Source of the DNA: Leucobacter chromiireducens subsp. solipictus
GTDB taxonomy: Bacteria; Actinomycetota; Actinomycetes; Actinomycetales; Microbacteriaceae
Assembly (NCBI RefSeq): GCF_016758195.1
Contig: NZ_QYAC01000002.1
Span: 310,001-374,000, forward strand
Direction: 5' to 3'
Length of the DNA stretch: 64,000 nt
Part shown: positions 49,872 to 58,771 of the stretch, in pieces
Numbering within the stretch: position 1 is the stretch's first letter
Layout: the number at the start of each line of letters is the position of its first letter
The notes under the pieces: generated by a model
What the model was told of the DNA's origin: nothing
Seen by the model: only the letters and a program-made list of their open reading frames with translations
The model's database searches: none
Made by a program: the position numbers and the translations under genes

Positions 49872-50564
49872 TCAGCCGAAGCGGTAGCCGACGCCCCGGA
49901 CGGTCGAGATGAGCTTGGGCTGCGACGCTTCTTCCTCGATCCGTGCGCGGATGCGCTTGACGTGGACGTCGAGCGTTTTGGTGTCCCCGTAGTAGTTGCT
50001 GCCCCACACCCGGTCAATGAGCTGGCCGCGCGTGAGGACCCGCCCGGAGTGACGCATGAGCATTTCGAGGAGCTCGAATTCGCGCAGCGGCATCGCGATT
50101 TCCTCGCCGCGCACGGTGACCGCGTGGCGCTCGGAATCGAGCCGGATCCCGAGCTCGTCGAGCACAAATGCGTCGAGGTTTTCACGCTCCTCTTCGACCG
50201 GGCCCGAACGGCGCAGCGCGGCACGCACTCGGGCGAGGAGTTCGCGAGTCGAGTACGGCTTCGTGATGTAGTCGTCCGCGCCCAGTTCGAGGCCCACGAC
50301 GATGTCGATTTCGCTGTCCTTCGCGGTCAGCATGATGATGGGGACCTGCGAGGTGAGCCGGATCGCCCGGCACACCTCGGTGCCGGGCAGGCTGGGCAGC
50401 ATGAGATCGAGCAGTACCAGATCGGGCTGCGCCTCGGAGAAGGTGCTGAGCGCCTCCGTGCCATCGTTCGCCACCGTCACCCGGTAGCCCTCGCGCTCCA
50501 GCAGGAACGCGAGCGGGCGAGAAATGGATTCCTCGTCTTCGACGAGCAAGATGTGCTGTGCCAC
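49872..50564 (-). CDS. regX3: RegX3-type response regulator
   Basis: 230-residue OmpR/PhoB-family regulator of the phosphate-starvation response. The receiver domain starts at once (QHILLVEDEES), with the phospho-acceptor Asp in PDLVLLDLMLPS (about residue 52) and the Lys in YITKPYSTRELLARVRAAL. The winged helix has EFELLEMLMRHSGRVLTRGQLIDRVWG and KTLDVHVKRIRARIE. GTG 50564 overlaps the senX3 stop by one base (TAGTG), so kinase and regulator are coupled. It likely binds the GTTCACC repeats upstream of senX3 and phoU. Confidence 0.94.
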   Translation of the reverse strand: MAQHILLVEDEESISRPLAFLLEREGYRVTVANDGTEALSTFSEAQPDLVLLDLMLPSLPGTEVCRAIRLTSQVPIIMLTAKDSEIDIVVGLELGADDYITKPYSTRELLARVRAALRRSGPVEEERENLDAFVLDELGIRLDSERHAVTVRGEEIAMPLREFELLEMLMRHSGRVLTRGQLIDRVWGSNYYGDTKTLDVHVKRIRARIEEEASQPKLISTVRGVGYRFG

Positions 50565-51823
50565 TAGTGAGATCCCTTCGGGGAACGGGCCGGCTTCGCG
50601 GCCGGGGTGGATCGGGAAGCTTGGGTGCGCTCGGCGGCGGTGCGCACGGCGCGCTTCGCCTTTTTCATGCGCTTCGCGCCCTTCGCGGACTTCTGGGTCT
50701 CGTGGAGCGGGAAGGTGAGGGTGAAGCTGGAACCCACGCCCGGCTGCGACCACACGTCGACGTCGCCGCCGTGCGCCCGCATCGTGTGACGGGCGATGCT
50801 CAGGCCGAGGCCGGTGCCGCCGTCACCGCGGGTGCGCGCCCCGTCGACGCGGTAGAAGCGCTCGAAGATGCGGGGGAGATGCTCGGCGGCGATGCCCTCG
50901 CCCTGATCGGTGACGGTCACGGTGAAGCGATCCCGGTCCGAGCTCATGCCGACGCCGACACGACCGCCCTCGGGCGAGTGGCGCACGGCATTGCTCAACA
51001 GGTTTGCGACGGCGGAGGCAAGCGCGGTGGGGCGGCCCAGGATCGTGTCCTCCTGCCCGGCCGCGGACTCGTCGGTGACGACGAGTTCGACCCCGTGCTG
51101 CCCCGCGAACGAACGATGCGAATCGACCTCTCCGCGCACGAGGTCGCGGAGCGAAATGGCTTCGCGGTCCTCGGGACGCAACGCGGATTGCGCCTCGGAG
51201 AGCTGAATGATGTCGCGGGAGAGCTCGCCCAGGCGCCGCGACTCCTTCACGAGGCTCTTGGTGAACTCGCGCACGAGTTCGGGATCCTCCGCTGCCTGCT
51301 GCGTCGCCTCGGCGAGCAGCCCGATTGCCGCGATCGGCGTCTTCAGTTCATGGCTGACGTTCGCGATGAAGTCGCGGCGCATCGCGTTCACCCGCTGTTC
51401 TTCCCCGAGATCCTCGGCGAGGATGAGCACGAAGCGGCGCTGGAACCGAACAATGTGGATCCGGACGGTGTCCGCGGGGTTATTGGGATCCGGCTCGTGC
51501 GTGTCCGGCACCCCGCTGGACATGACGCGGCGGACGCGGCCCAGCAGCTCCGGCTCGGCGAGTTCGGCGTCACCAATGTGCCGTTCCTCGCGCGCCGTGG
51601 GGTTCGCGTACACGGGGGCGAGCGCGGAGTCGAGAATCACCGCAAACGTGTCGATCTCGTCGAGGATCGAGGTCGCCACCTCGGGCAGCTCGGGCCGCAT
51701 CTCGGCCGCGCGGCGCACGCCCGCCCGCCGGGCGCCCACGATTGCTACCGTGGTACCAGCGCCGATCAGCACGCCGAGTGTGATCGAGGCAAGTACAAGC
51801 AAAGCCGGGTCCATGACTCTCAT
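50564..51823 (-). CDS. senX3: SenX3-type phosphate-sensing histidine kinase
   Basis: 419-residue membrane kinase paired with RegX3. It has a short N-terminal membrane helix (PALLVLASITLGVLIGAGTTVAIVGARR), a PAS-like cytoplasmic sensor around 55-155, the phospho-acceptor His in RRDFIANVSHELKTPIAAIG (about residue 165), N-box ALASAVANLLSNAVRHS, G-boxes DQGEGI and GDGGTGLGLSIA, and a basic Lys/Arg/Ala tail. The start is ATG 51823 or the ATG three codons later. It is divergent from phoU with a PHO-box repeat between them, so autoregulation with PhoU as a negative partner is likely. Confidence 0.93.
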   Translation of the reverse strand: MRVMDPALLVLASITLGVLIGAGTTVAIVGARRAGVRRAAEMRPELPEVATSILDEIDTFAVILDSALAPVYANPTAREERHIGDAELAEPELLGRVRRVMSSGVPDTHEPDPNNPADTVRIHIVRFQRRFVLILAEDLGEEQRVNAMRRDFIANVSHELKTPIAAIGLLAEATQQAAEDPELVREFTKSLVKESRRLGELSRDIIQLSEAQSALRPEDREAISLRDLVRGEVDSHRSFAGQHGVELVVTDESAAGQEDTILGRPTALASAVANLLSNAVRHSPEGGRVGVGMSSDRDRFTVTVTDQGEGIAAEHLPRIFERFYRVDGARTRGDGGTGLGLSIARHTMRAHGGDVDVWSQPGVGSSFTLTFPLHETQKSAKGAKRMKKAKRAVRTAAERTQASRSTPAAKPARSPKGSH

Positions 51824-51853
51824 CGTAGAGTGACGATTTCAGGAACCAGCAGA

Positions 51854-51893
51854 GTTCAACTGTTGTTCACCTCCCGGTGCGGCACGGTTCACC
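51854..51893. promoter_or_regulatory. PHO-box direct repeat between senX3 and phoU
   Basis: GTTCAAC at 51854, GTTCACC at 51865 and GTTCACC at 51887 fall on an exact 11-bp phase (51876 is a degenerate unit). This is the known binding pattern of PhoP/RegX3-type regulators in actinobacteria. Confidence 0.8.
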
Positions 51894-51950
51894 GTGGCCG
51901 CTCACACTGGTGAGGGTGCCCGGAGGCGGGATACGAAGAGAGGAAACGAC

Positions 51951-52592
51951 ATGCGTGAAGTGTTTCAGCAGTCGCTACGCGAGGTGCAGGATCGGCTCGT
52001 CAAGATTGCCGAGCTCGTAGAGATTGCGATCGAGGATGCCACGAGCGCGTTCGGCAACTCCGATGTCGCCGTCGCTGAGCGGGTGATCGACAGCGTCGAG
52101 GAGATCGAGACCCTCGCCGGCGAGCTCGACCAGCAGGCGATCGATATCTTGGCGCGGCAGCAGCCGGTGGCATCGGATCTGCGACTCGTCGTGGGGGCCC
52201 TCCGCATGAGCTCCTCGCTGGAGCGCATGGCCGATCTCGCGCAGCACATCGCGCAGCTCGCGCGGTACCGCTACCCGGAGAGCGCGATCCCGAAGGGCCT
52301 GTCGAAGACGTTCGTGCGGATGGCCGCCCTCGACGTGGAGATGGCTTCCAAACTTGTCGAGCTGCTCCGCACGCAGGACGCCAAGGTGATCGACGAGATC
52401 CGCGATCTCGACGACGACCTTGACGAGTTGCACGCGAAGGTGTTCGAGAAGGTGCTCAGCGACAAGCTGGCGGACAACCCGACCGGGGTGGTCGACGCGA
52501 CCCTCGCGAGCCGGTATCACGAGCGCTTCGGCGATCACGCCGTGGGTGTGGCCAAGCAGATGCAGTTCTTCCTCAGCGGATCGCTGGACTGA
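51951..52592 (+). CDS. phoU: phosphate-signalling protein PhoU
   Basis: 213-residue PhoU made of two three-helix bundles, with metal-coordinating repeats such as [52 protein letters not shown] and its second-half equivalent [15 protein letters not shown] ... [18 protein letters not shown]. It lowers signalling through the SenX3-RegX3 phosphate pathway. ATG 51951 is preceded by AGAGAGGAAAC. It is divergent from senX3 across the PHO box. Confidence 0.95.
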   Translation: MREVFQQSLREVQDRLVKIAELVEIAIEDATSAFGNSDVAVAERVIDSVEEIETLAGELDQQAIDILARQQPVASDLRLVVGALRMSSSLERMADLAQHIAQLARYRYPESAIPKGLSKTFVRMAALDVEMASKLVELLRTQDAKVIDEIRDLDDDLDELHAKVFEKVLSDKLADNPTGVVDATLASRYHERFGDHAVGVAKQMQFFLSGSLD

Positions 52593-52665
52593 TCGGCGAA
52601 TCCGAACGTCACAGAGCCCATCCGTGCCCCTGGCGCGGGTGGGCTCTGGCAGTAGGCTAGGCACT

Positions 52666-54105
52666 GTGAAGCAGCGCATTTACGATTCTCGCACCCAGTC
52701 GGTCGTCGACTTCGAGCCCCGCGAGGCGGGCCGGGTCGGGCTGTACGTGTGTGGGCCGACCGTGCAGTCCTCACCGCACATTGGGCACCTGCGCAGCGCG
52801 CTCGTGTACGACCAGATGCGGCGATGGTTTGCGGCCACCGGACACGACGTGACCCTGATCCGAAACGTGACGGACATCGACGACAAGGTCCTCGACAACG
52901 CGCGGCTGGGCCAGGAGGCCGGCGGCAGCGAAGAGTGGTGGGCGCTCGCGTACCGGGTCGAGCGGGAGTTCACGGCGGCCTACGAGGCACTCGGGGTGCT
53001 CCCGCCCACCTACGAGCCGCGGGCCACGGCGAACGTTGATCGGATGATCGCGCTGATCGAGCAGCTGATTGCGCGTGGTCACGCGTACCCGGCCGCCGAC
53101 GGCTCGGCGAGCGTGTACTTCGACACGGCGAGCTGGCCGGAGTACGGCGCGCTCACTCGGCAGCGCCGCGACCAGATGGAGGACGCGGCAGATTCCGAGC
53201 CCGTGGGCAAACGAGATCCGCGCGACTTCGCGCTGTGGAAGGCGTATCGCGACACCGAGCCCGAGTCGGCGTCCTGGCCGTCGCCGTGGGGGCGCGGTCG
53301 CCCCGGCTGGCACATCGAGTGCTCGGCGATGGCGCACCGGTACCTGGGCGAGGAGTTCGACATTCACGGCGGCGGGCTCGACCTGCGCTTCCCGCACCAC
53401 GAGAACGAGCTGGCCCAGTCGCAGGCTGCCGGCCACGCGTTCGCACGGCACTGGGTGCATAACGGGCTCGTGAACACCGGCGGGCAGAAGATGTCGAAGT
53501 CGCTCGGGAACTCCCTGTTCGCGTCGGACCTCCTCGCGCAGGCCCGGCCCGTCGTGCTGCGGTACTACCTGGGTTCGGCGCACTACCGCTCGGTGCTCGA
53601 TTTCTCGGACACCTCCCTCGCGGAGGCCGAGGCCGCGTTCTCACGGATCGAGGGCTTTCTCGCGCGGGCCGCGGACGCGGGGATCGACGCTGACGCCGCG
53701 GCACCGCGCAACGTGCAGGCGGCGGATCTGCCCGCGGAGTTTGTCGCGGCGATGCACGACGACTTCGCGATCCCGCAGGCCCTCGCCGTGATTCACCAGG
53801 CCGTGCGGGCCGGGAATTCGCTCCTGGACGATCGCAACGCGCAGGATCCGGCGGCCATCGCCACGTATACTTATCAGGTTCTCGGCATGCTCGAGGTGCT
53901 CGGTCTCAATCCGAGAGACCCGCACTGGGCAGGCGCGGAGCGCACCACCGCGCTCGACAGTCTCGTCACGGCGCTCATCGCGCAGCGATCCGAGGCGCGC
54001 GCGAACCGAGATTTCGCGAAGAGCGACGAGATCCGCGACGCCCTGCAGGATGCAGGCGTCGCGCTCGAAGACACCCCAACCGGAACCCGCTGGAGCCTGA
54101 CATGA
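52666..54105 (+). CDS. cysS: cysteinyl-tRNA synthetase
   Basis: Class I aminoacyl-tRNA synthetase, 479 aa. It has the zinc-binding Cys in [23 protein letters not shown] with the HIGH motif, [38 protein letters not shown], and KMSKSLGN near residue 278. GTG 52666 starts the conserved [16 protein letters not shown] mycothiol ligase (MshC) would be shorter and lack the anticodon-binding part, so CysS is the better call. The stop overlaps the rlmB start by four bases. Confidence 0.96.
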   Translation: MKQRIYDSRTQSVVDFEPREAGRVGLYVCGPTVQSSPHIGHLRSALVYDQMRRWFAATGHDVTLIRNVTDIDDKVLDNARLGQEAGGSEEWWALAYRVEREFTAAYEALGVLPPTYEPRATANVDRMIALIEQLIARGHAYPAADGSASVYFDTASWPEYGALTRQRRDQMEDAADSEPVGKRDPRDFALWKAYRDTEPESASWPSPWGRGRPGWHIECSAMAHRYLGEEFDIHGGGLDLRFPHHENELAQSQAAGHAFARHWVHNGLVNTGGQKMSKSLGNSLFASDLLAQARPVVLRYYLGSAHYRSVLDFSDTSLAEAEAAFSRIEGFLARAADAGIDADAAAPRNVQAADLPAEFVAAMHDDFAIPQALAVIHQAVRAGNSLLDDRNAQDPAAIATYTYQVLGMLEVLGLNPRDPHWAGAERTTALDSLVTALIAQRSEARANRDFAKSDEIRDALQDAGVALEDTPTGTRWSLT

Positions 54106-55124
54106 GTAACAAGAAGAGCCGTACCGGAGCGATCCGGAAGAAGGGGCTCGGCAAGGCCGTCGGTTCCGGGGGTCAGGGCCGGCAGGCGCTGGAGGGCCGC
54201 GGCCCCACGCCGCGGGCCGAGGATCGCGAGTACCACGCCGCATACAAGGCGAAGAAGGCGCGCGAGCGGTTTGTCGCCGCGAAGGAACGGCACGCCGCGC
54301 GCACGGGCCAGTCCACGGACCGCGGGCGGTCCTCGGGCGGTCCGCGCAAGAAGGACGAGTCGGAGCTCGTCACCGGCCGCAACGCCGTCGTCGAGGCACT
54401 GCGCGCTCGGATCCCGGCATCGACGCTGTACATCGCGTCCAAGGTCGAGATGGACGACCGCATGCGAGAGATCCTGCGCCTCGCGACCAACCGCAACGTC
54501 CCCGTGCTTGAGGTCATGCGGCAAGAGCTGGACCGCATGACGGAGCGCGACACCGTGCACCAGGGCGTGGTGCTGAAGGTGCCGCCCATGGAGTACGCGC
54601 ACCCGATGGAGATGCTCGATCAGATCATCGATCGCGGCGATACGCCGCTGATCGTCGCGCTCGACGGGGTGACGGATCCCCGCAACCTGGGCGCCATCAT
54701 TCGCTCCGTGGGCGCGTTCGGCGGCCAGGGTGTGGTGGTGCCGCAGCGCCGCTCCGCCGGCCTGAACTCGGCCGCGTGGAAGACCTCCGCGGGGGCTGCG
54801 GCGCGGATCCCGGTCGCGATGGCCTCGAACCTCACGCAGACGATCAAGGAGTTCAAGAAGCAGGGCGTCTTCATCGTGGGGCTCGACGGCGACGGCGACG
54901 TGATGCTGCCGGGTCTCGAGCTTGCGGATCGGCCGCTCATGATCGTGATCGGCAGCGAGGGGAAGGGCCTGTCCCGGCTCGTCACGGAAACCTGTGACGC
55001 GATCGTCTCGATCCCGATCCACGAGGTCACGGAGTCGCTGAACGCCGGCATCGCGGCGAGCGTCGCACTGTACGAGGTGTCGCGCCTGCGCGGTGCCGCG
55101 GCGGCGGCCGCTGACGTCGACTAG
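54102..55124 (+). CDS. rlmB: 23S rRNA 2'-O-ribose methyltransferase RlmB (TrmH/SpoU family)
   Basis: SPOUT methyltransferase, 340 aa, expected to methylate a guanosine ribose in 23S rRNA. It has a Lys/Arg/Gly-rich N-terminal extension (about 85 residues), a substrate-binding domain ([22 protein letters not shown]) and the knotted catalytic domain with [31 protein letters not shown] and [23 protein letters not shown]. The coupling to cysS (ATGA overlap) is the normal actinobacterial order. Its stop overlaps that of the convergent Rv3235-like gene by four bases. Confidence 0.94.
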   Translation: MSNKKSRTGAIRKKGLGKAVGSGGQGRQALEGRGPTPRAEDREYHAAYKAKKARERFVAAKERHAARTGQSTDRGRSSGGPRKKDESELVTGRNAVVEALRARIPASTLYIASKVEMDDRMREILRLATNRNVPVLEVMRQELDRMTERDTVHQGVVLKVPPMEYAHPMEMLDQIIDRGDTPLIVALDGVTDPRNLGAIIRSVGAFGGQGVVVPQRRSAGLNSAAWKTSAGAAARIPVAMASNLTQTIKEFKKQGVFIVGLDGDGDVMLPGLELADRPLMIVIGSEGKGLSRLVTETCDAIVSIPIHEVTESLNAGIAASVALYEVSRLRGAAAAAADVD

Positions 55125-55630
55125 AGCACCGTCAGCTCGGTGGCGCGCCAGCGCTCCGCGTTCCACTCGATTCGGAACGCCACCACGCTGGTGCGGCCCC
55201 GGGCATGCAGGACGACCGCCGCTTCGATCGCCTCGGGGTGGGGCCGGCTGCTGTGCACGGGGCCCGGGATCGCGACGATCCGGCGATGATCGTGCAGCAT
55301 GGTCCGCCGCTCCGTGCGCAGCGCGCGGCGCGCCTGGAGTTCGCGGGCGACGTCCGGTGTGACGGTGCCCGCCAGCTGTGAGACGGTGCGGGTGCCCTCG
55401 ACCGCCTCGAACGCGTACAGCGCGAGGCGCTGCAACGCCGGCATCGGCGGCGGGAGCGGGACCGGACGGTGCACCGTTCCCGGGTCCGGAGCATCCGGGG
55501 GCGGTGCGGTGACCAGCCGGAGCCGTGCGGCACCGCCCGTGTGCGCGCGATGATGGAGGTGCGCGGCGGGACGCCCGGTCGTCTCCGTGGCGGGTTCGGG
55601 CATGGTTCGCGCGGGCGTCGGCTCAGGCAC
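55121..55630 (-). CDS. Rv3235-family protein
   Basis: 169-residue small protein of the Rv3235 family, function unknown. A Pro/Thr/Arg-rich N-terminus (about 60 residues) precedes LQRLALYAFEAVEGTRTVSQLAGTVTPDVARELQARRALRTERRTML and the C-terminal beta strands [35 protein letters not shown], matching the family's typical C-terminus. Convergent with rlmB. In other actinobacteria it sits close to secA, which is not in the window. Confidence 0.8.
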   Translation of the reverse strand: MPEPTPARTMPEPATETTGRPAAHLHHRAHTGGAARLRLVTAPPPDAPDPGTVHRPVPLPPPMPALQRLALYAFEAVEGTRTVSQLAGTVTPDVARELQARRALRTERRTMLHDHRRIVAIPGPVHSSRPHPEAIEAAVVLHARGRTSVVAFRIEWNAERWRATELTVL

Positions 55631-55827
55631 AGGGGATCCCTTCGGTGTTCCCGAGAACGATGCTGTGCGAGTTCCCCCACCGTCGCCCTGGGGAGCCCGG
55701 GATCGAAATGTGTGGTGCCCACCCTAGAAAAATGCACCCAATCGGGGTCAACGACCTTTCTCGTCCAGGTGCTTGGTAGCGTGTCCCGGGTGCCAGAATC
55801 CTGCCCGGTGTGCTCTACGCTGGTGAC

Positions 55828-57339
55828 GTGGCTACACTGCGGAATCTTGCGACGAAGTACTCCTCGATCAGCGAAGAAGAGATCGAGTGGCTTGAGCTGC
55901 TCACCCTCGACTGGCAGCTCCTCGCCGACCTCGCGCTCAGCGACGTGGTGTTGTGGGTGCCCACCGAGAACGACGAGTACCTTGCGGTGGCGCACAGCCG
56001 CCCCGCGGGATCGGTCACCCTGTTCTACCGAGACGTGATCGGGGACTTCCTGCGCTCCGATTGGCGCGGACTCGTGGATCAGGCGATGACCACCGGCAAG
56101 CGGGCCGTGTCGACCTCGCCCGCGTGGTACGAGGAACACCCGATGCGCCTCACCGCCTACTCCGTGAATCGGACCGACGCGCAGGGCGCGCTGCAGGGCC
56201 CCTTTGCCGTGCTGACCGTGCACACGAGCGTGGCGGACACGCAGCCTGCTTCGCGGATCGGTGCCGCGTTCCGCGAGGTGGCCGAGGACCTGTTCGGGAT
56301 GATCCAGGACGGCTTGTTCCCCACGCCGAGCGACTCGCGCGGCGGCGAGCAGGGTTCGCCGCGCGCCTCCGATGGACTCGTGCGCGTCAACCTTGAGGGT
56401 GAGGCAACCTTCGCGAGCCCGAACACCCAGACGACGTTCACGACGCTGGGCTTCCGCGACGAGATCGAGGGCGAGAATTTCGCGGAGGTGATCGCCGAGA
56501 TCGTGAAGGGGCAGTTCGACACCAACGAGTCGCTGCCGCTCATCGCGCAGGGGAAAATCGCGAAGCGCGTGGAGATCGATGCGCGGGGCCGCACCGTCAC
56601 CCTGCGATCGATTCCCGTGTTCCGCGACGGCGCTCGCGTGGGTGGGATCGTCCTCACCCGCGACGTCACCGAATTGCGGCAGCAGGCGCAGGAGCTCATT
56701 ACCCGCGACGCAACGATCCGCGAGATCCACCATCGGGTGAAGAACAACCTGCAGACGGTGGCGTCGCTGCTGCGTGTGCAGGCCCGCCGCGCCCGCAGCG
56801 AGGAAGCCAAGGAAGTGCTAGGGCAAGCGATGCGTCGCGTCGCCGCCATCGCGGTCGTGCACGACACGCTCGCGACGGGGCTCTCTCAGATCGTGAACTT
56901 CGACGACGTGTTCGACCGTGTGCTCGGGCTCGCCGCTGAGGTGGCCAGCCTGCACGGCACCACCGTGCACCCGCACAAGGAGGGCTCGTTCGGCGAACTG
57001 CCCTCGGAGTACGCGACGCCGCTCGCGCTCGCGCTCACCGAGATCGTGACGAATGCGGTGGAGCACGGCCTTGCCGGTCGTGAGGGTGAGGTGTTCATCC
57101 GGGCCGACCGCAACGATCAGCGCCTGGCGGTCGAGGTGGTCGATACCGGGACGGGGCTCCCGGGAGGCACGGTGGGTGACGGCCTGGGCACGCAGATCGT
57201 GCGGACCCTGATCGAGGGCGAGCTGGGCGGCACGATCGAGTGGGCCCCGGATGCCGGCGGCGGCACGCGGGTGGCGATTCAGTTCCCGCTGCACTGGATT
57301 TCCACGCAGACCCGCGAGATGCCGCGCGTACGGGTGTAG
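55828..57339 (+). CDS. pdtaS: PdtaS-type cytosolic sensor histidine kinase
   Basis: 503-residue soluble kinase. N-terminal GAF-like domain (LDWQLLADLALSDVVLWVP, as in Mtb PdtaS), a PAS domain around 175-290, then the HWE/HisKA_2 core with the phospho-acceptor in EIHHRVKNNLQTVASLLRVQARR (H301/H302), N-box LALTEIVTNAVEHGL and G-box DTGTGLPGG/GLGTQIV. GTG 55828 matches the family N-terminus. The partner PdtaR (an ANTAR-domain RNA-binding regulator) is not in the window. In mycobacteria the pair responds to copper, NO and diguanylate; whether this applies here is open. Confidence 0.93.
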   Translation: MATLRNLATKYSSISEEEIEWLELLTLDWQLLADLALSDVVLWVPTENDEYLAVAHSRPAGSVTLFYRDVIGDFLRSDWRGLVDQAMTTGKRAVSTSPAWYEEHPMRLTAYSVNRTDAQGALQGPFAVLTVHTSVADTQPASRIGAAFREVAEDLFGMIQDGLFPTPSDSRGGEQGSPRASDGLVRVNLEGEATFASPNTQTTFTTLGFRDEIEGENFAEVIAEIVKGQFDTNESLPLIAQGKIAKRVEIDARGRTVTLRSIPVFRDGARVGGIVLTRDVTELRQQAQELITRDATIREIHHRVKNNLQTVASLLRVQARRARSEEAKEVLGQAMRRVAAIAVVHDTLATGLSQIVNFDDVFDRVLGLAAEVASLHGTTVHPHKEGSFGELPSEYATPLALALTEIVTNAVEHGLAGREGEVFIRADRNDQRLAVEVVDTGTGLPGGTVGDGLGTQIVRTLIEGELGGTIEWAPDAGGGTRVAIQFPLHWISTQTREMPRVRV

Positions 57340-57441
57340 TCCCGCGCGGGCCGCGGGCCGCGGGCCGCGGGCCCCACTCGCGAACGGCCCGGATGGGTAT
57401 TTGATAGGATTCACACAGTTAACGAGAAGCTGTGAGGTCCG

Positions 57442-58095
57442 ATGGTGCATCTGAAGCGCGCGTCCGGCGAGCGAGGCCGGCCCCGAACGACACGCAGGCG
57501 AGCCCGTGCGGCGGTGACCCTCGCCGCCGCGCTCACCGCCACGGCCACCGCGTGTGCGCCGTTCACCCTGTCGCTCTCGGTCCCGGCCACCTCCGCTCCC
57601 GCCGAGGTTCCGGGTCCCGCGCCCCAGCCCTCGAGCGCCCCCGAACCCGAAGCAACGGCCCCGGCAGCCCCGAAGCGCGCCGCCAACGTATGCGCCGACG
57701 GCTCGACGCCGCGAGAGATGCGGTTCACCGACGCGAGTCCAAACGGGCGGTGGGGCGGGACGATTCGGGAACACGGCGGCAAGAGCTACCGGCTCGAGGC
57801 CACCGTCGAGGATCGGGGGTGCGAGGTCACGGGGACCTTCACCTACGTCGAGCTGGGGTGCAGCGGAACCTGGTCGGCCCCCGCAGCGGAGGACGTCTCG
57901 GAGCCTCAGCCGGGGCCCCGCGGGATCCGAGCACGCATCACGGAGACCGTGACGCAGGATCCGGATCAGGCCTGCGCCAGCACGGCGCAGGTGCAGCTCG
58001 TGTATGGCCCCGCCGGCATGCTCTACGCCTCGGGGTGGGACATGCCGGACGGTTCGGACATGGAGTCCCGGGCACAGCTGGAACCGCTGCCCTGA
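57442..58095 (+). CDS. secreted protein of unknown function
   Basis: 217 residues with a Sec-type signal (RTTRRRARAAVTLAAALTATATAC; the AC site is only a weak lipobox, so lipidation is doubtful). A Pro/Ala/Ser linker of about 40 residues follows, then a Cys-containing beta-rich domain (VCADGSTPREMRF ... GCEVTGTFTYVELGCSGTW ... QACASTAQVQLVY). Four to five Cys residues could form disulfides. The upstream region has a GGGCCGC tetra-repeat (57350-57372) and TAGGAT at 57405-57410 as a possible -10. No family recognised. Confidence 0.75.
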   Translation: MVHLKRASGERGRPRTTRRRARAAVTLAAALTATATACAPFTLSLSVPATSAPAEVPGPAPQPSSAPEPEATAPAAPKRAANVCADGSTPREMRFTDASPNGRWGGTIREHGGKSYRLEATVEDRGCEVTGTFTYVELGCSGTWSAPAAEDVSEPQPGPRGIRARITETVTQDPDQACASTAQVQLVYGPAGMLYASGWDMPDGSDMESRAQLEPLP

Positions 58096-58106
58096 GGCGT
58101 GCCAGA

Positions 58107-58149
58107 CGCGCCGTGCCCCGCAGCTGACTCAGCGACGGGGCACGGCGCG
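58107..58149. terminator. hairpin between convergent genes
   Basis: Perfect 14-bp stem (CGCGCCGTGCCCCG) with a 15-base loop between the secreted protein gene and the membrane protein gene. Confidence 0.75.
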
Positions 58150-58168
58150 CGTGGCGGGCGGGCGCGGC

Positions 58169-58771
58169 TCAGCGGCGGCGATTCCGAACGATCACCGCGG
58201 CGCTCACCGCGAGCAGGATCGCACCCAGACCCAGCATCGTCGCGATGATCCAGGCGTCGCCGTCGAGCGGCCCCGGGCCAAACGAACGCTGCGCCACGTA
58301 GCCGCAGAACACCAGGATCAGCGCGCCCCACACGATCGGGCTGGTGCGCGGCAACGGTCGGGCGCGGCTCGGGGCAACCGCCGCGGGTGCCGGCGACGTG
58401 CCTGCGGGGGCTGCCGGTGCCGGATCGGGGGGAAACGGTGCCGGGCCGCCACTGCCGGGCGCGGTGCCCGGCGCAGGCGGCGCGGTCCGTGCGGGAGTTC
58501 CGGGCTGCGCGGGCACTGCGGGCTGCCCGGGAGTCACGGACTGCGCAGGTCCTGCGGACTGCCCGGGAGTCACGGGCTGCGCGGGCAGTACCGCGGTGGG
58601 CTCGGTGCCGCTCTGCGTCGGGAGCACGACGGTCGGCTCCGCCGCGGTGGGCGCTGTGCCGGTCGGCTCTGCGCCGGGGAACTCTGCGCCAGTGGGCTCT
58701 GCGCCGGCCGTGCTTTCTCGCCCCGGCGCCGGCTGTGGCCCGGTCCCGCCAGCGTTCGGTGTGGTGGTCAT
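58169..58771 (-). CDS. Pro/Ala-rich membrane protein in the PspC operon
   Basis: 200 residues. Residues 1-135 are low-complexity, with GAEPTG and VTPGQ/PAQP-type repeats. Residues about 142-195 hold two membrane helices (SPIVWGALILVFCGYVAQRSF and WIIATMLGLGAILLAVSAAVIV) separated by GPGPLDGDA, ending RNRRR. It overlaps the PspC gene stop by four bases, so both are one operon. Function unknown; being next to an envelope-stress module it may be an accessory membrane component. Confidence 0.7.
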   Translation of the reverse strand: MTTTPNAGGTGPQPAPGRESTAGAEPTGAEFPGAEPTGTAPTAAEPTVVLPTQSGTEPTAVLPAQPVTPGQSAGPAQSVTPGQPAVPAQPGTPARTAPPAPGTAPGSGGPAPFPPDPAPAAPAGTSPAPAAVAPSRARPLPRTSPIVWGALILVFCGYVAQRSFGPGPLDGDAWIIATMLGLGAILLAVSAAVIVRNRRR

